Origin: Condylostoma magnum
Lineage: Eukaryota > Ciliophora > Heterotrichea > Heterotrichida > Condylostomatidae
NCBI GenBank assembly: GCA_920105805.1
Contig: CAKKTI010000074.1
Span: 1-64,000 of the forward strand
Length of the DNA: 64,000 nt
Direction of reading: 5' to 3'
This document shows, piece by piece, positions 24,266-35,159 of this stretch (positions are counted from its first letter, which is position 1; each line of letters begins with the position of its first letter). Under the pieces are notes generated by a model, which worked only from the letters and a program-made list of their open reading frames with translations, did not search any database and was not told where the DNA came from. The translations under genes and the position numbers were made by a program.

Positions 24266-24913
24266 TAACTGAATTTATGTCTTAATTTATAATAAAAAGT
24301 CGTTGGATTTGAGAGACTCTTTAAAAATGGGTCAAATTTAGAGTTGGGAATATAATCATTTTGGTCTTAGTATAATCTAGATTAAATATTTTTCAGAATT
24401 AAACGTTATTTTTGTTTTATTTTGTTTAGAGAATGATCTTTTATGGATTTTTAAGTAATTTAATAGATAATTATTTTGTAGTGTTTAAATAAGCTATTAA
24501 ATTTTGCCCTTTTCTTAGGTTAATCGAAATTATACTGCAATATTATTACTTTAAGTATTCATAAATTCTATTTAGTAGATTGTTTACTTCGTAATTCTTT
24601 TCAAGGAGAATTAATTTATTGTACTGATGAATTTGCTCACCAGAAATTAGAAAATGGATTCGCCAACTTTACTAGACTATTTGGCATTATATCAATTTTA
24701 TTACATAAGAAGTGCATAATCTGCATATTTTTCTCATTTGGCCTTAATACTAATAAACATAATTACTTATGGTTTTTACATTTAGCCCACACTCCCCATG
24801 CATTTTAACTTTATGCTTTAGATTATCAACAACAATAATACTTTTATATCAAACTAGAATATATTTCAAATACATACTCCTTAAACAAATATAAACTCAT
24901 TTTACCAACATTC
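24266..24913. other. Intergenic, AT-rich
   Basis: No recognisable feature between the Myb gene and the next gene on the same strand. Confidence 0.4.
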
Positions 24914-25858
24914 CTACTTATTAATGCCTTTTTTAAGCTTTTTAGACCTAATCTTCATCTTAATTTCATCAATCCAATTCATACTAAGTTTTGGCTTTAT
25001 TCTTGATCTCTAAATATATATCTGGCCTAATTTCTGTTTGAACTCCTACACTTCTCTGTCAAGCTGGCTCATTTCTACTTGTCTCGGTGGAGAAGCTGAA
25101 TTTTCAGCAGTGGAAGGTTCCGACATTTCCTATCTTCCTCTAATTTTCTGTGTATCTCCATTAATAAAATCAACCAAGTCATCGATTTCCATGCTCTGTA
25201 GTAGTTTCTACTTATTCTCAACTTTCAATTTCTGTCTTGACATTTAAGTATAATCCTTTTGAATTTCCTTTAACTGCTAAATAATATGCAAGGCTTGTGG
25301 AGTTAAAAGTTACGTATCTAATTTCCGGGAGAACTTAAGTACTAGTTTCTCATAGTAAATATTCCTATATGCAGTTTCAATACAAAAATTCTAATTTTAT
25401 TTTAAAACTGGCGCGAGAATCTTTTTAGCTTCTCTGATTACATTGTTGATTGTATCATAACTTTCAACTATAAGGTCACTGAAGTATTATGTACTTTAAA
25501 ATTCTTCAAGCTCTTTGTATAGCTTTCCAATGAAAAAACTCACCGATTTGTTAAAAACTTAAATAGCTTGATTAGGTTTTCCTATATTTTAAAGGTTTGT
25601 GATATTATGTATTAGTAATGTTCTGTAGTTATAGTCAATTGCTAAGGTTTGACAGCCCGCACTGGTTTTGGCTTTAAAAATTTAGTTTCTACGCTTCTGG
25701 AAGTACTTAATGTACTCCTTTAGAATTTGAGAAATTGACTGTTTTATGTCCTGCTTTAGAATTTTGAGGTTGATTTCTTAGTATTAATTAATTTTAGGAG
25801 ATTTCGCTTCAGTCCTAGAAACTTGTCGATTAGTTTTACGATTTTGCTTTCTTCTCAT
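24914..25858 (-). CDS. Helical protein of unknown function
   Basis: 314 residues from ATG 25858 to TAG 24914-24916. Predicted mostly helical and Lys/Gln-rich: INLKILKQDIKQSISQILKE, FSDLIVESYDTINNVIREAK, LTPQALHIIQQLKEIQKDY. A Ser/Pro-rich linker (EPSTAENSASPPRQ) precedes a C-terminal basic region (IKMKIRSKKLKKGINK). The very basic N-terminus (MRRKQNRKTNRQ) could be a nuclear signal. No family recognised; no membrane segment. Confidence 0.62.
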
Positions 25859-26089
25859 TTTAAAATTTGAATATGTAGGAAAGAAAGAGGGGGTATTTCT
25901 GTTAATTTAACTTTGGAAATTATGATATTATTGATATAATGGTGAAATATAAATAGTATTCCTTATAATGTCTCCAACTTGTTTTATATAGAGTAGAAGT
26001 TGTTCGATATATTATTTTAACAGGTGATTAAACATATCTAAAATGAATTAAAATATCTAATAATCTTTATTTTAGTTCTTGCCGACTTA

Positions 26090-28186
26090 TTAAGATTGCC
26101 TCTCAGTTATAAAATCATAGTTTTATTCATTTCAATTATCCAAATTCTTTTGCATTTAATCTAAGCAATCAAATAAAAAAGTCTTGTTTGATAAAAGATT
26201 TTCTAGAGATTTATACAAAGGTAAGCTGATATTTTGTATAAAGCAACAAGAAAATTTGAATAAATTCGAACTTTGTCTATCACAGTAAGCTGAAACACTA
26301 ATTAAATTGTCTTTCTCCCTATCTCCTTGCATAAGCATTTCTTCATGCAATTTTGCCATTCAATTAGAATGAATTTAGTTCTGTTTTGCTGTATATGCAA
26401 AATCTGCTGCTTTCATTAACATTGTTAGTGCTAGTATTTTATCATCTAAATTTTCAAGTTATAAATTTTAACCAATTTTAAACTTAGACCTAAACTTTCC
26501 TAAATAATGAAAATGCCTGTTTTAGTCTGTGCCTAGTATTATCCGCAGTATCATTTATCTAATCTTTTACCAATCCTATTTGTAAAGATTTTTGAATATA
26601 TCGTTTCTGTCATATTAAAGTATCTGATAGATTTTAGCACAGTGCATGTTTTATAATACACTTTTATTATTGTATTGTAAGGCTAAGTAATCATTTGATT
26701 CTACTAGGAAATTATTATTAACTCCTGGATGTCCTATGTCATGACACATTGAAGTAATTATCAAAACTAATAAATCTAATTCATTCAGATATTATATAAA
26801 CTTAGTTTGGTATATAATGCAAAATAAGGAGTGGACTACATCTATACTATGATAAATATTATGAAAAGGTAAATGTTCCATCTCATTTTATACTTCTCTG
26901 AAAAAGTGTTTAACTTGCTTACAATCTATATCAAATGTTTTTATGAGATTGTATTTAAGCATAAAGTATTTACCTACATAAGGAAGTAATCACTATAACT
27001 ATAAGCTTACAAATTCAAATACATCAAAGTTTCAATCATTACCTAAAAGTGAAAGTAAGTCAGTTGTATCATCTGAAACTTGATTAATAGTAATTGTGTT
27101 ATAGTTTGTTTCTCCTTAACTTACATCTAATTTTTTGAACTATTATTGTATGAAGAGATTATCTTCGCTTTAATCTTCTTGATCTACATTATTTTTATTA
27201 TTTTTCTACTTCAAAATTCATTTCATCATTTGCATAATTTACTTTTAAACTTTTTACAGCTCACTTCTTATTTCCTAACAAATTATTTAATCTTTTAGCC
27301 TCTTTAATCGTAAAACTACTTGATTATACTTTCCTACACCAATTTCAAGAGCTGACATTCCTTCTTTTGTAGAATAGTTTTGCATTTGGTATAATTCATC
27401 CTCCTATTTCTCAAGCTTCTCTTTTAAAAAGAACTATTTTGCTCTATACTCACTTTGATAGTTGTCTGATAGTAATATTACAGATATGATTACTAGTAAA
27501 GCATTGTTACTCAAAACAGCAGCATCTACTCCTTCACTTGTAAAATATCCCATGAAAATGTTAAATAAAATAGTAGAGAAAATTACTCAAGCAGTTAAAT
27601 AATAAGAGTCTATGCAAGTTCTTGTTAATACGTAATAAAATGACAGAATACAAAGTTCAGTACTTAGCGTGTATTTATAATCTTAGTGCATTATTGTTAC
27701 TTAAATTTGCTCGTTTGTTAATATAATTGTAATAATTGCAATTCAAGTAAATAAAGATAGGAAAACTGAGGTTAAAGCTTTCTATTTTCTTATTATTATG
27801 TATTTTAGGAACAGTCAAATAAAAATCAGTAGTACTTTAATCGATAAAACAGCAAAATCTATTCAATGGGGCTCAGAACTTAGCAAAATCTTTTGAACTT
27901 GATAACCGATTGATATAAAATGAAAGATAAAAATATACATCTAAAACACTAGATAGTTATTTTAAAATATTTCAGAATATATTTTAGGGTTTTAATTATC
28001 TAAGAGTATTTTAGATTTAAATTCTTCATTCAATTCCTTTTAGCGAAATCTAAGAGTTGAAGGATCCAGCTAGAGTTGGCTTGAATCTTTTAACTAGATT
28101 CCTTTGCATTATTAAACCTAGTCACTTAATTCAAACTTTGTTGTAAAAATATTTTGTTAGGTTGAGGATTTTTAGCTTTTTTACAT
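26090..28186 (-). CDS. Membrane-bound 3',5'-cyclic nucleotide phosphodiesterase (class I)
   Basis: 698 residues from ATG 28186. After a cytoplasmic N-terminus come about six hydrophobic helices between residues 80 and 245 (SIKVLLIFIWLFLKYIIIR, FLSLFTWIAIITIIL, LCILSFYYVL, LTAWVIFSTILFNIF, ALLVIISVILL). A coiled-coil linker leads to the PDE catalytic domain: HNIYHSIDV at about residue 442 (HNxxH) and MCHDIGHPGVNNNFL at about 482, with the metal-binding His and Asp residues. KAADFAYTAK supplies the later Asp. It hydrolyses cAMP or cGMP at a membrane; specificity cannot be read. The end is TAA followed by TAA (26087-26092). Confidence 0.9.
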
Positions 28187-28472
28187 ATTTTTTATGAAAT
28201 ACAAAGGCTTATAAATTTTTAATGTCAGAAGTTATGAGATCTTTTTACTAAATTATGATGCTAGTGCCTTCCTAGTTAGTTATTCTTTAAAGGAGTAACG
28301 TTTATTTGCTTATTTTATACTAATTTATTGGCTTTAATACCTATTGTAGTTAATCTAGTGGAAACTATTATAAATTTGTATAAATTCATTTAAAACTTAT
28401 TGTTTTAGAAATTTCTGCTAATAAAATCTATGCATAAGAATAAACTAAAAATATAACAAAATTATTTACTAT

Positions 28473-29924
28473 TTAACCTGATAGTCTTTGTGAGACCAAG
28501 TCTGGAACATACCCCTAATTGTTCTTATACAAATGAATGATCTATTCTAAAGTAATATCCATAGTTTCTGACATTAACTAAAATGCTACAAATTATGCAA
28601 TCAAGGCAAAAATTGCTATACCAATTCAAACAACAGGGAAAACCGGCCACATTTCAATGTTTTAAATTAGCCAGTATTAACTTATAATCATTCCACTTCA
28701 ATATACAACAGTAACAGCAGTAAACCCGATATCTCTTACCTGTAATGGCAAGGCTTCTGCACAATACACTAAAGGAACAGTTGATATCCCTATTCCATTA
28801 GTGAATAAAATACATAAGACCAATAGCCTAATGATTTCACAATCTATATGCACCTTAAAGCTAATCACTTATCCGATAATCATAGTGAATAACAAAATAA
28901 TAGAAAAAGGCAACGTATAAAATAAAGCTTTTATTCTTCCAGCCTTATCAATACTTATACAAGCTATTAGAGATCCAAGTGATACTGCAGTAACTCCAGC
29001 AAATTATGAAAATACTATGATTTATCCTTCTTCACAAGTTTAAATGCGTAATCCGAGGTAATATAATCATAATTCGGACCCATAAAGCGCCTAGCATCCA
29101 ATTAGGATCAAAAATAAAGGAATTACTCATAAATTCAGCTTCACAAATTCCTTTAAGATAGTAAATTAACTTTCATTATTAAATTACGACTATCTTACTA
29201 TCTATTAAAGTTCTTTTTCTATATCATCTTCAGCTGTATCAGAATCTAAGCTACGAATTTAGAAAAGAACATCTCTTGCCTTTTATATTTTTCCTTACAT
29301 TATAAGTCATCTGGGGGATTACGGAAGATAAAACATCATTATGCCCTAAAATGATGATAACAAAAGAGTTGTGGTCAGGGGTATGTAGTACATTATGGGT
29401 TCTATATTGTAGAAGTAGTAAACTGTAGTTCTACCTTAAAGTCAGAATAGTAAAAATGCAGAAATTGCTTGTCCTCTATTACTCTGGCAGACTAATTCAG
29501 CTAAATAAATAGGCGCTGCCCAAAATAAAATTCCATGACTCATTCCAACTCCAATTCTACTGTAAATCAAATAATTTGATTCATTGGAAAACAAAACAAA
29601 TTAGTTTGATAGTAAATATATAGCGCTTCCGATAGTAATTGTAAAAGATCGATCTATAATAAAAGATAAACCCAATGCAACAAAACTTCCTAGCAATGCA
29701 GAGGGATAGTATAGAGCATTTATATCTGCAAAGGATTTAAAGGTTATGTTAAAATGTAATGCTATCTATTCCTAATAAAGACTGAATACTCTTTCATCCA
29801 TTCTGTTTAAGAGTTACCCTAGTATCATATGACTTAGAGCTAGTGTAAAAACTATATACACTACGTTTAAAGCTTTGCTGGATTTCAATAAAGAAATTTC
29901 GTCTTTGTATTCTGAATCTTCCAT
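28473..29924 (-). CDS. Major facilitator sugar-porter-like transporter
   Basis: 483 residues, ATG 29924 to TAA 28473-28475, a normal MFS length. About twelve hydrophobic helices. Sugar-porter hallmarks: YSRIGVGMSHGILFWAAPIYLAEL at the end of the first half (the R-x-G-x-G and Y-x-A-E motifs) and YLPQSPRWLIMQGK after helix 6 (the PESPRWL motif, with the Glu here a TAA-coded Gln). The second half has RIGxxR-like and ALPLQVRDIGF pieces. It probably moves a sugar or polyol across the plasma or an internal membrane. Same strand as the phosphodiesterase, 286 nt upstream of it. Confidence 0.85.
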
Positions 29925-30280
29925 ATATGAATAAAATGTTATTCAAATTGCTTCAAATTTGGTATTTTAATTATTAAGATGAAATGCTTAGATTTAACCT
30001 TTAAAATTTGTAATTACATGATCTGTGTTGTTTAGTAATATGTAAAAAGTAACTTTGCATTTATTAAACTGTAATTCAAAGTTTCTAGAAACTCAATAAT
30101 ATTATGTATAATCAGCTCATACTTTACTACTTACATTAATTTTAAACTTAGATATGCAGATCTCTATGATTGCTTTCAATTGTTTTACTTTACCTATAAG
30201 CGAATAATTGCAAATTTAAAGTATATCTTATGATTTCCCTAAAACTATACTTATTAAGCTATATCAAGAAAATAATAAAT
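29925..30280. other. Intergenic, divergent spacer
   Basis: AT-rich spacer between the divergent starts of the transporter and the multipass membrane protein. Nothing recognised. Confidence 0.4.
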
Positions 30281-31405
30281 ATGGGATTAGCTCACATAAT
30301 AGCAAGACTTTTAATTCTAACCTTCTTTTTAGGTATTGGTATACAGTTCTTACAAAACTCAACAGAGCAACAGTAACTATTCCTATAGTACTACGAAGCA
30401 TTAAACAAGTATTTATTCACCCACTATTATATATCATTTCCTTTTGTAATTGGACAGTAAAACATCTAATAATACACTTCATATATTGGGGTATTTTTAA
30501 CTATTACTTCCCTTATTGCTTTAATTGGCTCCGATTCAGCGATTTAAGTGCTATCAGTTACTTTGACTATTGGAATAGGAATGATTTATTTACCTTTAAT
30601 AGCAGCCCCAACTTTAAATTTATTTTGCTATATAAGCTCAACTTTATCAGTACTAGGATCGCTGCTTCTTTTATTAGATAATTAGTAAAAAATATTCTAG
30701 GTTAAATCCTTATAACAACTAGCTAATGCCTTCAATATAAACATTAATACGCATAGAAAATGTCAATTTTTACAAACACTAAATCAGTTTGTTTTTAAAT
30801 ATAATTAATTACATAATTAATCATCAAATAACTGTTTTCTTAACTCCTTGACACATGCAGAATAACTAATAGCTGAAGTATTTGCACTTTTAGGCTAAGG
30901 GCTATCTGACTACTCGGATCTTCTTTTTCTTCCTTATCTCTACAAGAACTATCTTACTCCTCTTACTCGAGCAACACTATTTCTAGTTTTTGCACTGTTA
31001 CTTTGATTAATTGTAGGGATAAAAGTGCAATTATTAATGTCCTCAATCATTAGCTGCTCCTTTCTTTTCTTAATATTGTCTTACTTGCAGTTATTCCAAT
31101 CACTCAACCTCTAAAGTAATTATTTGTTTGTATAATTATATCCATTTGTTTTAGGAGCAAAGGTGCATTATTCTAAGTCATTTGATTTATCTAATTTTTC
31201 CTTTTACAGCACTTCTAATCTCTTTTGCTTCATTTCATGCTCATTATACAAATTTTCCCATATGTTACTTCTTTTAGCTGATTTTTTAGTTTTTATAGGT
31301 GTTCTAATCACGGATCTGTTAACTTGCTTATTAATCTTTTACTTAAATCCATTAAAACTGACGGAAGTCGGAATCACCTCTGTTTACAAAGACTCGCTAT
31401 TATGA
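30281..31405 (+). CDS. Multipass membrane protein of unknown function
   Basis: 374 residues. Two hydrophobic blocks of about four helices each (residues 3-150 and 225-365) are joined by a soluble loop. The first opens with LAHIIARLLILTFFLGIGIQFL and continues YIGVFLTITSLIALIG, LTIGIGMIYLPLIAAP and TLSVLGSLLLLL. The second has ATLFLVFALLLWLIVG, SCSFLFLILSYLQL and LLLLADFLVFIGVLITDLL. The first block faintly recalls DoxX/SURF4-like four-helix folds, which is not secure. The end is TGA 31403-31405 followed by TAA. It converges on a small gene 26 nt away. Confidence 0.7.
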
Positions 31406-31431
31406 TAAGTTTATAGTCTGCTGGGCTATAC

Positions 31432-31632
31432 TTAACTTATCAATGGAATTTCTTTATATTACTTTATACCTTATTCGTTAGTATTAACAGATCCAAGTAC
31501 CTTGCTACATTTATCTATATAAATCTCACTTTTTCCTACTAAATCTATAGCAGCTCTAACACTAGAAACAGTGTCACTTGAGCCTTTATTTTGAATTATA
31601 CTGTGAATTCGTTTAATCAAATTATCAGACAT
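31432..31632 (-). CDS. Small protein, 66 residues, unknown
   Basis: From ATG 31632 to TAA 31432-31434; an earlier in-frame TAA would give about 56 residues. The sequence MSDNLIKRIHSIIQNKGS with SVRAAIDLVGKSEIYIDKC looks like a compact helical protein and shows coding-like composition. Its ATG is separated from the divergent PPWD1 ATG by only five T residues. No family recognised. Confidence 0.5.
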
Positions 31633-31637
31633 TTTTT
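31633..31637. promoter_or_regulatory. 5-nt divergent start-to-start spacer
   Basis: Only TTTTT separates the two divergent ATG codons. Any promoter or 5' UTR must lie inside the opposite gene, if both starts are right. Confidence 0.5.
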
Positions 31638-33428
31638 ATGAGTGAAGACTTAAATTTACCATAAAAACGATAAGCTAGCCAGCCTTTGGAATATGTTTCC
31701 TAATAAGTAGATTAGATATATATAGACAATTTGCCTACAGCAAATTTTTATGAGAAATCTTTTATGCATTAAGACATAATTAATCATTGCTTAGCTTCTA
31801 ATCAAACTCATTTTATAGTAACTGCTAGTGTAGATGGGGTTATAAAGCTATGGAGGAAGGGATAGTAATTGATTGAATTTGTTAAGTAATTCAAAGCTCA
31901 CAGAGGAGCCATTGTTTCTATGGACATCTCTTATGATGGGATTAAATTAGTATCTGTAAGCATGGTTGATTATAGTATAAGATTATTTGATGTGGTTAAT
32001 TTTGATATGATTGAAATGCATAAAATTGAGTTTTAAGTATAAGCTGTTTGCTTTGTATATGGGGCATAAGCTCCGAAAACACTTATAGCTTTAGGAAGTG
32101 AGTAAATGGTAATTGTATATGAAGTAGAAGGGGAGTTGAACTAAATTTATAGAGTTGAAGGACATTTAGATAATGTTTAGTATATTAGATTCAATTTGCA
32201 GTTTAATATAGGAGTTTCTATTGATTAAAGTGGAATCATAGAATACTGAAATGCTGAAAATGGAGAAATTAGTGAAAATGTGAAGTTTTAGTATAAAACC
32301 AGTACTGATTTTTACGAAATTATGCATGAAAGATCTTAGCCTATTGGATTCTAAATAAGCTCAAATGGTAAGTTTATAGGAATTTTGTTATAAAATAGAA
32401 AACTGTTCATATTTAAATTTAACTCAGGTAAAATTATAAGTATTATCGATAACTCCTAAGAAAGACTGTCACTGATATAAGAGGATCCTAATTCTAATCA
32501 AAGACTTGAAAGAGGAGAATTTAAAAGAAGAATGGAAGCTGAAGTAGAAATGAATTAATCTTAAGTGCAGTCAGATATCTAATTTGATTAATCTGGCTTA
32601 GTGACAATATACTCTTCCTATGTTGGAATATAGCTGATAAACACAAAAACAGGCCAATTGATTAAAATTATAGGGAAAAATGAAGATGAGAGATTTTTAA
32701 AACTAGCTGTATATCAAGGTAAATTAGAAACAAGTTAGAAAAACAGTGCAGGGGTAGGAGGGTTTAGTTCTGCTATAGAGCAGTAAGCAGATCCGTGCAT
32801 TTTTGCAACTGCATATTAAAAGAATCGATTGTATATCTTTTCAAACAGAGAGCCATACGAGGACTAAGAATCTAGGGATATTGACAATGATAAACTTAAA
32901 TAAAGAGTTAGGAAAGTACGCTAATAACCTTAAAAGAAAGTCTAACTTGCGAATAAAGCAATAATACATACAAATATGGGTGATATTTACATTAAATTAT
33001 ACCCTAATTATTGTCCTCTAGCTGTAGAGAACTTTACGGTGCATTCGATGAATTAATACTATGATAGAATCATTTTTCATAGAGTTATCAGAGGATTTAT
33101 GGTACAGACGGGAGATCCTGAGGGGGATGGCACTGGTGGGCAGTCTATATGGGAGTAGGATTTTGAAGATGAAATTGTTCCTGAATTAAAACATGATAGA
33201 CCGTTTACTGTATCAATGGCTAATGCTGGGCCTAATACTAATGGATCACAATTCTTTATTACTACTGTGCCCGCTGCTTGGCTTAATGGAAGACATACTG
33301 TTTTTGGAAGGGTGTATAGAGGAATGGATATTGTGCTCACAATTGAATAAGTTCCTTGTGATAAGCAACATAAACCATTAGCTGATGTTTATATCACCAA
33401 AATTACATTGGATCCTGATGAAATTTAA
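31638..33428 (+). CDS. PPWD1: PPWD1: WD40-cyclophilin peptidyl-prolyl isomerase
   Basis: 596 residues. An N-terminal WD40 propeller begins with [19 protein letters not shown] and [18 protein letters not shown], and includes [11 protein letters not shown], the same order as human PPWD1. The cyclophilin domain (about residues 435-590) has [20 protein letters not shown] with the catalytic Arg, [17 protein letters not shown] and [13 protein letters not shown]1 is a spliceosome-associated nuclear isomerase in animals. Several conserved Gln are TAA/TAG. The end is TAA TAA (33426-33431), placed by the family end after the ITLDPDE strand. Confidence 0.93.
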
Positions 33429-33494
33429 TAATTTTAAGACCTTTTAATACACAAACTCTGTGAATCTAGTGTTTATTAAGTTAATAATTTTAAA

Positions 33495-34514
33495 ATGTGG
33501 AAAGCTTTTAGAGCTACTGCCTTTATTTCAGCTTCAATTTACATTTCACCCGTTTTTTAATGAAATCAAAAGACTGGGAAAGTGAGCTATCCGGCCAATC
33601 TTCCTATAGAGGATCGTCTTGTGAGTAAAAAATTATCAGGAATGCCTGCCAGGATTGCCGCGGTATTTGATGGGCATGGAGGCTGGTAGATTTCAGACTT
33701 CCTATAACAAAACATTATCGGTAGAGTTTAGAAGAATTTAGATTTGTCTTCATTGCGGCAGAAGGACAAAATATAATAAGCATTGGAGAAATCCTTTGAT
33801 GAATTAGAAGAGCACATATACAGAACAGCTCAAGACACTTATAAATTAGGTTTTAGTGAAATCTCTAATACTGGATCATGCGCTTTGGTATCAATAATAA
33901 CTGATAACTTTTATGTTTTTGCTAATTCGGGAGATTGTCAGGCTGTATTGGTAAGGGAAGAGAATGGCTAGATTACAGGCCAAAACATATGCCCTATACA
34001 TTCAGCTAATCTTTAGGAGGAGCAGCAGAGGCTAGCTTAGAGGTTCCCAGGTGAAAAGGATATAGTAGTCTGCAAGCATTCTAAAGCATGCTACGTCAAA
34101 GGCCGGCTAATGCCTAGCAGGTCATTCGGTGATTTATACCTAAAACATCCAGAATTCAATAATCCTACTGGTTTTACATCAATACACGGATTTAGAAAGC
34201 CAAGAATCCGGGATTTCACAGGCCCTTATATAACTCATAAGCCGGACATAGTAGTAGTGGATAAGAATCCCAATGATAGATACATCATACTAGCAACTGA
34301 TGGACTGTGGGATGAAATGGATGAGCAAACTGCAGCATAAGTAGCAATGCAAGCCAAGGATGCAAATGAAGCTGCTTAGATTTTACTAGAAGCTGCATTA
34401 AAAAATGCAGCATAGGATAGAAAAATTTACTTACATGAGTTGAAGAATATTCCATAAGGGAAAAGAAGAAACATTCATGACGATATTACAATTGTCGTTA
34501 TACCAGTTAGTTAA
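33495..34514 (+). CDS. PP2C-type Ser/Thr phosphatase, pyruvate dehydrogenase phosphatase-like
   Basis: 339 residues. PP2C metal and catalytic motifs in order: NLPIEDRLVSK, IAAVFDGHGGW (two metal-binding positions), GSCALVSIITDN, ANSGDCQAVL, RLMPSRSFGDLYLKH, YIILATDGLWDEM and NIHDDITIVVI. The SPIEDR-like start and the LMPxRxFGD form resemble PDP-type phosphatases. The first 20 residues (MWKAFRATAFISASIYISP) are Ser/Ala-rich with Arg and Lys and no acid, like a mitochondrial targeting peptide. PDP activates the pyruvate dehydrogenase complex; that substrate is inferred. The end is TAA 34512-34514. Confidence 0.9.
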
Positions 34515-35159
34515 TCAAAATAATACTACTATATAAAAATGAGAAATAATAGAAATTTGTATATTGATAACATAAATAAGGGCTCCTTAATTGTATTAAA
34601 TAAGAATATTTTAGAAGATTACTGGGAATGATTGTATGTTACGTAGTTCATTTCTACTGCTTTTAATTATAAGACCTTTTATATGATTTCACATCTTCTT
34701 ATAAACTTAAATTTTACTTGAGAGTTACTGTATATTTTAATTCCTTTATCCCACAGGATTATTTTCATACTATGATTGCTTATCGAAATTGTCTAATTTA
34801 ACTTCTATCTATATTACTTAATTCATCTAATTAGTATATAAATTATGTAGTCAAATTGTAACTAATAATTTATTATATATTTTTAGTGTTATAAATAACT
34901 ATAAGCCTAAAATTAATACATTAACTAAGGTAAAATAAAGTTCATTTCAGTATAGATCCAAAAAGAACTAGTCACACTCTATAAATTTGATTATATTATC
35001 TAATATTACTCCCACTAATTTTAACATCCAATTTAATATATACTGCACGCCATTAACCTTCCCTTATTGCAAAAAATACTACAATATTTTCTTTCTCTAT
35101 AAACATAGCATATTTTAATACCTTTTCTCATATATAATCCAACAATAAGCAAATGAAGA
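34515..35159. other. Intergenic, AT-rich
   Basis: No recognisable feature between the phosphatase and the cyclase, both on the plus strand. Confidence 0.4.
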
